Source: an uncultured Lachnospiraceae bacterium (GTDB taxonomy: Bacteria > Bacillota > Clostridia > Lachnospirales > Lachnospiraceae). Taken from it: a DNA stretch of 8,374 bases. The translations under genes were made by a program, and so were the position numbers. The notes beneath the pieces are model-generated. The model was not told where the DNA came from and did no database searches. It worked only from the letters and a program-made list of their open reading frames with translations. How positions within the stretch are numbered: position 1 is the stretch's first letter; every line of letters starts with the position of its first letter. The stretch lies in assembly GCA_910576895.1 (NCBI GenBank), contig CAJTJZ010000076.1, positions 2,477 through 10,850 of the forward strand, in the 5' to 3' direction. Shown piece after piece: positions 1 through 7,900 of the stretch.

Positions 1-581
1 GGTGTAACAATCTGAAATAATATCCTATAAATACCACAGCCGTCCATAACTGCTGCTTCCTCTAGTTCTACGGGAACAGATTCCATAAAACTTGTCATTA
101 GAAAAATCCCTTGTGGAAGTGAAAAAGCAACATAGGGTATAAGCAATGCCCATATTGTATCTGTGAGTCCCAATGTACTGTAAATTTTAAAGTTTGGAAG
201 TAATGTTGCATGAATTGGTATCATAATTCCAATTAACATCATCATCTTTACAGTTCCACTTAATTTCCATTGCATTCTTCTGCAGGCAAAGGATACCATA
301 ATAGATACCAAAACTACAAGAACAACTGCCAATACATTAATTAATACACTATTTCTTAAATATAATAAAAAGTTTCCATCAACAAAAGCTTTTGCATAAT
401 TTCCCCACTGAATTTTCTTTGGTATAATTAAAAGTCCACTTGTAAACATTTCGGTACTGCTAGCAAGGGAAAAGTCAATTAACCATATCAAAGGAAAAAT
501 CTGTATAATCGCAACAATAATAAGAACAATCCATAAAAGAGGCTTTGTGATTTTGTTTTTTTTCTTTCCTGCATGATTCAT
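1..581 (-). CDS. MalG-type sugar ABC transporter permease, partial (3' end outside window)
   Basis: Inner-membrane permease of a CUT1 (MalFG-type) carbohydrate ABC transporter; it should pair with the upstream MalF-like permease to form the channel. I translated 193 residues from the ATG at 581-579 to the left edge with no stop. Hydrophobic segments lie at about residues 14-36, 75-98, 111-130 and 142-165. The EAA loop that contacts the ATPase is at about 171-192 (VELEEAAVMDG then IYRILFQIV). Family members are usually about 270-280 residues, so roughly 80-90 C-terminal residues are missing. The start overlaps the stop of the preceding permease in an ATGA (581-578), a sign of translational coupling; a GGGGGCGG-like ribosome site lies inside the end of that gene. 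A second ATG seven bases downstream (574) is a possible alternative start. Family assignment is strong; the sugar is unknown. Confidence 0.93.
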   Translation of the reverse strand, partial: MNHAGKKKNKITKPLLWIVLIIVAIIQIFPLIWLIDFSLASSTEMFTSGLLIIPKKIQWGNYAKAFVDGNFLLYLRNSVLINVLAVVLVVLVSIMVSFACRRMQWKLSGTVKMMMLIGIMIPIHATLLPNFKIYSTLGLTDTIWALLIPYVAFSLPQGIFLMTSFMESVPVELEEAAVMDGCGIYRILFQIVT

Positions 582-1492
582 GATACCGCCCCCTTTGCTC
601 TTTTTTTCTTCTTTACATCCCATACATCACGTTCTTCAAATATCTTATTTAAAATAACAGTCGCTAATAAACAAATAATAATAAAGATAACGCCAATTGC
701 ATTTCCATATCCATATTTATATGCTTTAAATGCCTGCTGATACAAATAATTCGCTGCAAATTGCGTACTATTATTTGGTCCGCCATTTGTAAGAAGATAA
801 ACAGTTTCCATTTGTTTTAATGCTGAAATTACTGCCATTGTTACATTTACCTGAATGACAGGTTTCATAAGTGGAAGTGTAACATATAACAATGTCTGTA
901 TAGGATTTGCCCCATCAATGGAAGATGCTTCATATAATACAGGATCTATATTTTTAATACCTGTATAATAAATCAACATACCCCATCCAAACCCATGCCA
1001 GATTAATACAATCAATACTGCCCAGATTGCTTTATCATAGCTAAACCAGTTAATATCTCCTTTTCCGCCGAAAAACTTAATAATATTATTTAAAAGTCCA
1101 AAGTCAGGATTATAAATAAACTTCCACAAATATGCGATTACTGCGATAGAAATTACATTTGGTATAAAGTATACACAGCGAAAGAAGCTCTCTCCTCTTC
1201 CTCCTAACTTATCTAAAACTGCTGCTACAATTAATGCTAAGGGATGCTGAATACATACAAATCCAATCGCAAGAAATAAGGAGTTACGAAGTGATATAAA
1301 AAATGCCGAATCATGCATTAATGTCTTATAATTATCAAATCCTATAAAGTCAAAATCTCCCATTCCCGTATAATTTGTAAATCCATAATAAACACTTAAA
1401 CAGATAGGTGCTAGTATAGCAAATAAAAACAGCAGCACTCCCGGTAATACCAAACTTAAAATTACTAGCTTATTGCTATATAATTTTTTCAT
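578..1492 (-). CDS. MalF-type sugar ABC transporter permease
   Basis: Complete 304-residue integral membrane permease of the CUT1 carbohydrate uptake family (MalF/UgpA/LacF type), partner of the MalG-type protein downstream. Six hydrophobic segments are visible at about 9-33, 65-95, 105-126, 153-175, 208-235 and 262-284. The cytoplasmic EAA loop (YEASSIDGANPIQTLLYVTLP, near 187-207) shows the E-A-A...D-G-A pattern and the closing L-P that docks on the ATPase. The C-terminus is very basic (VKKKKRAK), as expected for a cytoplasmic tail. The ATG at 1492 is preceded by a strong AGGAGG with a six-base gap. It lies 48 bp after the binding-protein gene and overlaps the next permease by 4 bp, so the three form one operon. 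It lacks the long periplasmic insert of enteric MalF, as is usual in Firmicutes. Substrate cannot be read from the sequence. Confidence 0.95.
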   Translation of the reverse strand: MKKLYSNKLVILSLVLPGVLLFLFAILAPICLSVYYGFTNYTGMGDFDFIGFDNYKTLMHDSAFFISLRNSLFLAIGFVCIQHPLALIVAAVLDKLGGRGESFFRCVYFIPNVISIAVIAYLWKFIYNPDFGLLNNIIKFFGGKGDINWFSYDKAIWAVLIVLIWHGFGWGMLIYYTGIKNIDPVLYEASSIDGANPIQTLLYVTLPLMKPVIQVNVTMAVISALKQMETVYLLTNGGPNNSTQFAANYLYQQAFKAYKYGYGNAIGVIFIIICLLATVILNKIFEERDVWDVKKKKRAKGAVS

Positions 1493-1504
1493 TTTACACC
1501 TCCT

Positions 1505-1517
1505 CCGCTTTTAGCGG
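1505..1517 (-). other. Small hairpin between binding-protein and permease genes
   Basis: In the 48-bp gap between the binding-protein stop and the permease start, the minus strand reads CCGCTAAAAGCGG, a 5-bp GC-rich stem with a 3-base loop. Its 3' arm shares two G residues with the extended GGAGGAGG ribosome site of the permease gene. It has no T-run, so it is not an intrinsic terminator. It may stabilise the upstream message or reduce permease translation, in line with the usual excess of binding protein over permease. The structure is visible; the role is inference. Confidence 0.4.
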
Positions 1518-1540
1518 TTAATTCATGACTGCACTTTTTA

Positions 1541-2890
1541 TTATTTGCAAGCATCTCCAATTGATTTTAAGAAACTATCTACAGTAGAACTACCATTGGA
1601 TACACCTTGGATTTCACTTTCAATACTTGTTTTAAATGCAGAAGGACCACAGTCATTAATTGGTGTTCCAGAAACATTCGTTGAATTATTAAGAATTTCT
1701 ACAATCTGTTTCATAAGCTCTGTTTCTTCCCCTGTCATATATTCTGATTGATCCTGTGCTGACATTCCTACATTGTTTTCCCATCCATATTTGGAAAGTT
1801 TATCTGGCTGATACATATAATTAAAGAACTTAATTGCTTCCTCTTTTACTTTCGATTTTGCAGAAATTGCATATCCACCGCCGTTCCATGCTGCAATATC
1901 GGTAGCAGAACCTTTTCCGCCCTCTACTACTGGCATTGTAAATGCACGTATATTGCTTCTTACTTCTTCTGGAATGTCTTCATTTAATGCCATAGAAGAT
2001 TCCCAACTTCCCATATAAAACATCGCTGCCTGTCCATTTGTAAAAAGATTCATGGCTGTTGCATAATCTTGTGAGTCATATCCATTTTGGAACAATCCTG
2101 CATCTGCTGCTTTCTTTAATAATTCGGTTGCTTTCTTTATATTTTCATCAGAAAAATCACCTGTCTCTATTGCGTTACTTACAATTGTGGAATAATCGCT
2201 TCCTGCTACTTTATAAAGAACATCGGAAAGATAAACTGCCATTGGCCATCCATCTCCACCATCCATTGCCATTGGAATAATATCTTTTGAATTAATTTCT
2301 CCTGCTAAGTCAAGTAACTCATCATAAGTAGTTGGAACTTTCCATCCATTATCATCAAACATTTTTTGATTATAGAAAATACATTGTACATCGGTATTTC
2401 TTGGAAGCCCATAAAGAGTGCCATCATATGTATAACCATCTAAAGAACCTTCCACAAACTTATAATTTACATAATCATTTTTATCCAGTCCTTCCAAAAC
2501 TCCTGCATCAATTACCTCATCTAAAAATGCTGGCTGTCCCCAGATACTTACAACATCTGGCATTCCTTCCATAGAATATGCCTTAAACTTTGTTTTATAA
2601 GCTTCCTCATCTAATGCCTCAACTTCAATTGTTACATTTTCATTCTCTTTCATATAATCATCAATAATCATCTGCTCTACAAGTCCTTGTCCTGTTTTTC
2701 TATCTGGCAGATTCGAGAATAATTTTAAAGTAACTGGTTCATCTCCTGTGGAATCATCGGAATTTGAATTAGAATTCGATTCAGAATTATTATTACTGGA
2801 TACTGGCTCATTGCCTCCATTTCCGCAACCTGCTAATGCTGATGATACCATTGTGGCAGCTAATACTGCCGCTAATTTTTTAATTTTCAT
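1541..2890 (-). CDS. Lipoprotein sugar-binding protein of a CUT1 ABC transporter
   Basis: Extracellular solute-binding protein (SBP_bac_1 / MalE-like family) that captures a sugar or oligosaccharide and hands it to the two permeases encoded just downstream. The 449-residue product starts with a lipoprotein signal: basic MKIKK, a hydrophobic stretch, then lipobox LAGC with the modified Cys at residue 22. An Asn/Ser/Asp-rich flexible tether follows at about 23-50, then the two-lobed binding domain. Family-typical stretches include MPDVVSIWG (110-118), LYGLPRNTDV (159-168), PTTYDELLDLA (186-196), AAMFYMGSWE (288-297) and AAWNGGGYAIS (333-343). Trp296 and Trp335 lie where CUT1 proteins often stack sugar rings, which is inferred by analogy. 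The ATG at 2890 has an ideal AGGAGG seven bases upstream. It is the first gene of the transporter operon and has its own promoter module at 2930-2994. Ligand unknown; the neighbouring glycosidase suggests beta-linked gluco-oligosaccharides. Confidence 0.95.
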   Translation of the reverse strand: MKIKKLAAVLAATMVSSALAGCGNGGNEPVSSNNNSESNSNSNSDDSTGDEPVTLKLFSNLPDRKTGQGLVEQMIIDDYMKENENVTIEVEALDEEAYKTKFKAYSMEGMPDVVSIWGQPAFLDEVIDAGVLEGLDKNDYVNYKFVEGSLDGYTYDGTLYGLPRNTDVQCIFYNQKMFDDNGWKVPTTYDELLDLAGEINSKDIIPMAMDGGDGWPMAVYLSDVLYKVAGSDYSTIVSNAIETGDFSDENIKKATELLKKAADAGLFQNGYDSQDYATAMNLFTNGQAAMFYMGSWESSMALNEDIPEEVRSNIRAFTMPVVEGGKGSATDIAAWNGGGYAISAKSKVKEEAIKFFNYMYQPDKLSKYGWENNVGMSAQDQSEYMTGEETELMKQIVEILNNSTNVSGTPINDCGPSAFKTSIESEIQGVSNGSSTVDSFLKSIGDACK

Positions 2891-2929
2891 AGTATTTCCT
2901 CCTTTTTTATTTATGTTTTTTGTAATTAT

Positions 2930-2959
2930 ATTTTATCATTTATTTTTACCTAAAAACAG
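2930..2959 (-). promoter_or_regulatory. Promoter of the ABC transporter operon (extended -10)
   Basis: The minus strand carries TGATAAAAT at 2938-2930, an extended -10 (TG, one base, then TAAAAT) of the housekeeping sigma type. Transcription would start near 2923, giving a leader of about 33 bases before the ATG. The -35 position is poor: CTGTTT (2959-2954, 18-base spacer) matches TTGACA at only two positions. A weak -35 with a strong extended -10 suggests dependence on an activator bound upstream. The same element with identical spacing recurs before the chemoreceptor gene. Confidence 0.6.
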
Positions 2960-2964
2960 ACATC

Positions 2965-2994
2965 TATTTTTCAAAAAGGTGTAAAATTTTACAC
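2965..2994 (-). promoter_or_regulatory. Palindrome and A/T operator-like sites upstream of the ABC operon
   Basis: A perfect 16-bp palindrome, GTGTAAAATTTTACAC, lies at 2979-2994. One base away on the promoter side is TTTTTGAAAAATA (2977-2965), whose first 11 bases form an odd palindrome. On the minus strand this TTTTT run and the one in CTGTTTTTA (2959-2951) begin 21 bases apart, two helical turns, which places them on the same DNA face. The module repeats upstream of the chemoreceptor at 4842-4874, there with three extra bases inside the palindrome. Likely a regulator binding region; the protein is not identified. Confidence 0.55.
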
Positions 2995-3025
2995 AATACA
3001 ATCTTTTATTCTCTCTTATTCTTTG

Positions 3026-4780
3026 TTAAAGATTCACAAAGCAATTTGTTTCTTCTTTAAATTTATTAGAAATTTCTTTATTTATCTCTATTTCTTTATT
3101 TACACCACTTATACTAGAAGCAAGAAAATCTACACTCTTAGCAGCACTTGTTACACCATCAGTACTTTCTTCAATTGCCTTTGTAATTCCATTAATAGAG
3201 CCAACAATAAAATCAATAATATCATCTAAATCTTTTGATAATCCTGCAAAATTTTTCATTATATTATTAATATGTGTTGCATCTTTATTATATTGCTGAC
3301 CGCTTTTTACAAAACTATCATAATCTAAAAGAATTGTCCCATCTATAAAATTTACTATTTTATTCGATGAATCGATAAGCTCATGTACTGATTCAATCAC
3401 CATTTCATTCACTCCTTGAATATTATTTGCTATATCTCTACAAGATTCTGCAAGCCTTCTTATTTCTTCTGCAACAACAGCAAATCCCTTCCCCGCTTCT
3501 CCAGCTTTTGCTGCCTCAATAGAAGCATTCAACGAAAGAAGATTTGTTTGTGATGATATCTTTAAAATTTCTATTGTAAGTTGTGATACTTGTTCTACTG
3601 CATGACTTTTTTCCATTGCATTTTTTAACTCTTGTATTATAAGTCTTACCATACCTGTAGCTTCCTCTTTATTCTTTTCCGCAGTATTTTTCAGTGTCAT
3701 TGCACGTTGATTCATTTCTTCTGTATAATCAAATATCTCTTTTGTTTCCTTTGTCATATTACTTACTTTATTATTTGCAATGGTTGTTCTTTCATTAACA
3801 TCATGTGCTGTCGCTGTTACTTCTTCCATAGATGCAGACAATTCTTCCATTACTACTGATATATCACATACATTAGCATTGGCTGTTCCCACTTTATTTG
3901 CAACATTACTTACGCTATTATCCAGATCGTCTGAGTTTAAAACAATAATTCTCATAATATTTTCAAGTTTACTAATAAATTCATTGATATTTGCTGAAAC
4001 ACGTCCTATTTCATTAGAAGATTTTACAGATACCCTCTTTGACAGATCACCACAATTTTCATTTATGTTACTTATCATAATATCCAATTCTCCATGCATC
4101 TTTTTTAATGGAGTAATGACTGCTATGATAATAATAACAATAACAAAAATTATTACAATAACTGTGATAGCAAGAACCATAATACAAGTAGATTTTGAAA
4201 TATCATATACAGAATTTAATTCTATTTTTAATTCATTTGTTACTTTATTATTTGCTTCTATAATTTGAGCAATATCCTCCTGTAAAATATCTGACCATCT
4301 TGTAACTTCACGAGCAAGTCTATAATTAGCGGAATTTATAGAAGAATCGGAATCCTTATATGCAAGATTTTTAAGGCTATTTACATTATCTATTGATGCA
4401 GTAAAATGTGCTTTATAGCTTTTAAAATTTTCTTCTGTATTACTGTCTTGAAATGTTCCATCTACTTGATCCATTAAATTGTTTGCTTCTTTAATAACAG
4501 ATTCTACCTCAGCCCATACTTCTTCCATTGTTTTTTTATTTTCTGACAAAAAAAGTTTCAGCATAAGCTTTTGTATTCTCTCATTTCTTATACTTATTTC
4601 ATCAAATATAGTAATATTTCCTAACTGTTCTCCATATATCTTTTCACTTATATTATTAACACGATTAAGTCCAGTTAAAGATATATATACAGAAACTACA
4701 CTTAAAAGTCCCAGAATCATAACAGGTACTATGATGTAAGAAGCAACACTTATAAATTTGTTTTTCTTCAATAAAATCAC
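3026..4780 (-). CDS. Methyl-accepting chemotaxis protein
   Basis: Membrane chemoreceptor that passes ligand signals through CheW to the CheA kinase. The 584-residue product has a transmembrane helix at about 10-34, an extracellular, apparently all-helical sensor domain at 35-197, a second very hydrophobic helix at 198-223, a HAMP linker at about 224-277 (with GDLSKRV and NEIGR), and a long cytoplasmic coiled coil. The hairpin tip that binds CheW/CheA is clear at about 405-445: QTNLLSLNASIEAA, then KAGEAGKGFAVVAEEIRRLA. A probable methylation stretch is near 310-325 (MEELSASMEEV). The C-terminus ends NCFVNL, with no NWETF-type tether for CheR/CheB. The upstream frame opens with GTG at 4780, but TTG at 4771 is a credible alternative start. 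It stands as a single gene between the glycosidase terminator and the transporter promoter and shares the transporter's promoter module, which suggests a sugar-related receptor. Ligand unknown. Confidence 0.96.
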   Translation of the reverse strand: MILLKKNKFISVASYIIVPVMILGLLSVVSVYISLTGLNRVNNISEKIYGEQLGNITIFDEISIRNERIQKLMLKLFLSENKKTMEEVWAEVESVIKEANNLMDQVDGTFQDSNTEENFKSYKAHFTASIDNVNSLKNLAYKDSDSSINSANYRLAREVTRWSDILQEDIAQIIEANNKVTNELKIELNSVYDISKSTCIMVLAITVIVIIFVIVIIIIAVITPLKKMHGELDIMISNINENCGDLSKRVSVKSSNEIGRVSANINEFISKLENIMRIIVLNSDDLDNSVSNVANKVGTANANVCDISVVMEELSASMEEVTATAHDVNERTTIANNKVSNMTKETKEIFDYTEEMNQRAMTLKNTAEKNKEEATGMVRLIIQELKNAMEKSHAVEQVSQLTIEILKISSQTNLLSLNASIEAAKAGEAGKGFAVVAEEIRRLAESCRDIANNIQGVNEMVIESVHELIDSSNKIVNFIDGTILLDYDSFVKSGQQYNKDATHINNIMKNFAGLSKDLDDIIDFIVGSINGITKAIEESTDGVTSAAKSVDFLASSISGVNKEIEINKEISNKFKEETNCFVNL

Positions 4781-4781
4781 G

Positions 4782-4788
4782 TTCCTTT
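4782..4788 (-). promoter_or_regulatory. Ribosome site that leaves the chemoreceptor start ambiguous
   Basis: The minus strand reads AAAGGAA, then C, then GTG at 4780-4778. Measured from GGA, the gap to GTG is only two bases, tighter than usual. An in-frame TTG at 4771-4769 would lie about 11 bases from the same site and would give a protein starting M-K-K-N-K, a typical N-terminus for a membrane protein, three residues shorter. Neither spacing is ideal, so the true start is unsettled. Confidence 0.5.
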
Positions 4789-4806
4789 CTTTTTACTTAT
4801 ATGCAA

Positions 4807-4836
4807 ATTTTATCATTCTTTTCTATTTAAAAACAG
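4807..4836 (-). promoter_or_regulatory. Promoter of the chemoreceptor gene (extended -10)
   Basis: TGATAAAAT at 4815-4807 on the minus strand is an extended -10 identical to the one before the transporter operon. CTGTTT (4836-4831) again occupies the weak -35 position with an 18-base spacer. Predicted transcription start near 4800 leaves a short leader of about 20 bases. It does not match the sigma-28 (flagellar/chemotaxis) pattern of TAAA plus GCCGATAA, so this receptor seems controlled with sugar uptake and not with flagellar genes. Confidence 0.6.
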
Positions 4837-4841
4837 TTGTA

Positions 4842-4874
4842 TATTTTTCAAAAATGTGCAAAATTTTCTTACAC
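4842..4874 (-). promoter_or_regulatory. Operator-like sites upstream of the chemoreceptor (second copy)
   Basis: Second copy of the module at 2965-2994. TTTTTGAAAAATA at 4854-4842 is identical to the first copy and sits at the same distance from CTGTTTTTA and from the -10. Beyond it is GTGTAAGAAAATTTTGCAC (4874-4856), the palindrome arms carrying three extra bases and one changed base. Because the fixed-spacing part begins only at AAAATTTT, the true binding site may be that inner block, not the outer palindrome. Confidence 0.55.
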
Positions 4875-4884
4875 GAATCTAATA

Positions 4885-4935
4885 ATAAATAAAAAGCTGC
4901 CGCTTTATAATTTTTTATTCTTAAAACGACAGCTT
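4885..4935 (-). terminator. Intrinsic terminator after the glycoside hydrolase gene
   Basis: On the minus strand AAGCTGTCGTTTTA (4935-4922) pairs with TAAAGCGGCAGCTT (4907-4894) in a 14-bp stem containing two G-U pairs, with a 14-base A/T-rich loop. A run TTTTTATTTATT follows directly. It lies 37 bases past the hydrolase stop codon and upstream of the chemoreceptor promoter, so it should end the hydrolase transcript. No T-run follows on the plus strand, so it acts in one direction only. Confidence 0.9.
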
Positions 4936-4971
4936 CTATCTCTTGGATAACTATTTCCTATATTACTATTT

Positions 4972-7900
4972 TTAAATTGCTTTTATTGTTATATTTTTAT
5001 TAGCACCTCCTTTTTTTGTAATCAGCTTTTTATAAGCTTTTACTTTAGCTTTTGGTACTTTAATAACTGCTTTCTTTGAAATTCCTTTAAACACATTGTT
5101 TCCTACATTTTTAGATATAAGTTTTTTTGTTTTAATTATAATTTTCTTTAAATTCTTACAATTCTTAAATGCATTTTTTCCAATTTTCTTAATGTTTTTT
5201 CCAACGATTATCTTCGTAACCTTCTTATTATCTTTAAAAGCATTTGCTTTAATTACAGTTACTTTATAATTTTCCCCATTTATCTTAATAGTAGAAGGTA
5301 TCGTAATATTTGATTTCTTATTATTTTTCGTACCTATATATTCTACCGTTTTTGTATCACCTTTTGAAGTCACTTTATAAACAGAATTATTTATAGTAAC
5401 TTTGGAAGGTACTTTTTCTGTATTAGTTGGTTTTTGTGTATCTTGATTGTCTGGTTTATTTGTATCTATCGGTGTATCTTGATCATTTGGCTTATTTGTA
5501 TCTATCGATGTATCTTGATCATTTGGTTTATTTGTATCTGTTGGCACTGTTGTATTTCCTGAGCCGCTAGGTATTGTTGGTGTAGTAGTTCCTCCATTAT
5601 TACCCGGTTTCTCTGGATATGGCTTTTCCGGATCTGGTTTCTCTGGATCTGGCTTTTCTGGATCTGGTTTCTCTGGATCTGGTTCTTTCATTGTCCATAC
5701 ATATGTTACAACATTTTTTGCAGGAACTCCACAAATAAACTGTTTTCCATCAATAATAAACTTCAAATCCTGCTTATCATCTGTATTATTTGAAACTACA
5801 GCTACCATTTCATCAGTCTCTATATTTTTAAACACTACATTAGCTACATCCTTAATTCCAGCATCAGAATCTACTCTTACATATCCCGGACGTATAAACC
5901 TTGAAAATTGTGCCGAAATATAAAACTCTGGCATTGCCCAATAATCTGTACTGCTACCTGCAGCTCTTGCAAACATGGTTGGATCTGGTGTTCCCGGCCA
6001 CTGATGAACACCTACATTACTGTCAAGCATTGTAACCCAACTATTATAGCTAATGGCATTATTTCTAAGATAGGAAATAATAGAATTTGCTCCTGTAGTT
6101 CCCCATACAGAACGTTCTGTAAGATTTACTGTTTGGTTCTTATTCTCTCCTTTGTTAAGATATTCATCATAAACTTGCTGCATAATCTCCATAGAGCCAG
6201 AATAATCATGGAACGCAATACCATCTAAGGCATCCAGTCCTCCTTCTACCGTAGCAATATCTTTTACATAATTTATTGCAAGATTTGGATTATGATCAAA
6301 TGCCCATAATTTTACTTCCTTTTGCTCCTCATTTAAAATTTCACTACCTGCGATTGCTTTCTTCATCGCAATTGCAAGCTTTCCTTCTTGTGCTCCAGTA
6401 ATCAAACAACTTGGATAATCAAACTCACCTGCTGGTTCATTTTGAAGTGTCATACCATAAATATCAATACCTTCTTTTGCATATTCCTCTAAAAATCTTG
6501 TATAATACATTGCTAAATCTTCAATGTGGTTATCACTTAATTTTCCACCACGTAACAGCATACCTTTATCATAATCATCATCATGTTCTTTACTAAAATT
6601 AGTTTCCTCTTTCATCCATCCCGGTGGTGTCCATGATGATGCAAAAAATTTAATCTGGTCTTCTACATGATATTTCTTAGCTGCTTCCTGTACCTTATGT
6701 ATAATATTAATTACTTTATATTCTCTATCCTTTTCAATGGAAAATCCATGACCCGTTGTATTATACCAATCTGGTGAATAAGTACCATCTTCCTTTTTGA
6801 TAGCATTGCCTTCACCAAGTTCATTGCCTTCTACATCATAGTAGGTGTAAAAATGTCTTGATGTAAAGTCGGCTGTAGCTATTGTGACACGGAATAATGT
6901 CATACCGCCTCTTTCAGGATCTACAAGACTTTCAATCATATCCTGTTGTACATCAGGATCTAACTGTATAATATTATTTACACTTGACTCTTCTAATGAT
7001 GTACCAAGTCCTAAAAATTCTTGATATGTTTTATCAGGATTTACATTAATTATCGTCATATCTTGATCATCTACTGTTGTAATATCTAAGGAATCTTTCT
7101 TTGTCACCTGATTCTTCATATCAAACGGATTTTTATACCATGACATATTAGCAGAACCTTCTGTAGAAGTCATCCATACATCTACAGCCTCTTTCTTTAT
7201 TACACTTCCATTTGACTTCTTGGAAGTTTCATCTGCTGCTGCAATAGGATCATACACACCTGTATCTTTATCTCCTACTGCTTCTGTGAGGTCAAACGAT
7301 AAATAATCCAATTTTCCTTTAAATTTCCAGTTACTGCCTCTGTCAATAAGCTTTACACCATAAAGTCCCGGCTTATCAAATGTTACACTGCCAATATTTT
7401 CTTTCTTTGTATATCCATTCGTTGTTTCTGCAATCGGAATCCTTCCAACAACAGGATTATCAAAATCAGCTCCATCATATTCTTTTATCGCAAGCTGTAA
7501 ATTTGCATTTTCATCACCTGCTTCTGTAATCTTAATATTAGCAGAAATATCATAAGTTCCAGCTTGACGTATATAAATTGTCCATTTTGCATTACCCCAT
7601 TCCTTAGCAGACCATTCTACATAACCAGTTTTACTTCCGTCTTCCATTTCTTCGCCAATAGTTACATTCCACATATTAAAGCTTCCTGAAGGATTGCAGT
7701 ATTCACCTTCCAGCTTTCCATTATATGCATCAATATCAACGCCGCCTTTATATTTAACAATCGTTTCTTGTGCTGGTTTTTCAGGAACAGCAGGACGATT
7801 TGCAGGAATTTTTGTTTGTCCACCTGCTTTAATAGAAGTACCATCTTTCTTTAAACCAGTACCACATGGGAATAATACCTTACTATTATCTGTTTTCGCT

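Noticed and set aside
2979..2994. Catabolite-response (cre) site for CcpA
   Set aside because: The palindrome has an AT centre and lacks the central CG and the flanking pattern of cre sites.
3780..4268. A 162-codon plus-strand open frame opposite the chemoreceptor
   Set aside because: It lies wholly antisense to the HAMP and second membrane helix of a well-supported receptor; its hydrophobic look comes from the AT-rich complement.
4807..4836. Sigma-28 chemotaxis promoter before the chemoreceptor
   Set aside because: A TAAA occurs, but the spacing is about nine bases and the GCCGATAA element is absent; the extended -10 shared with the transporter operon fits better.
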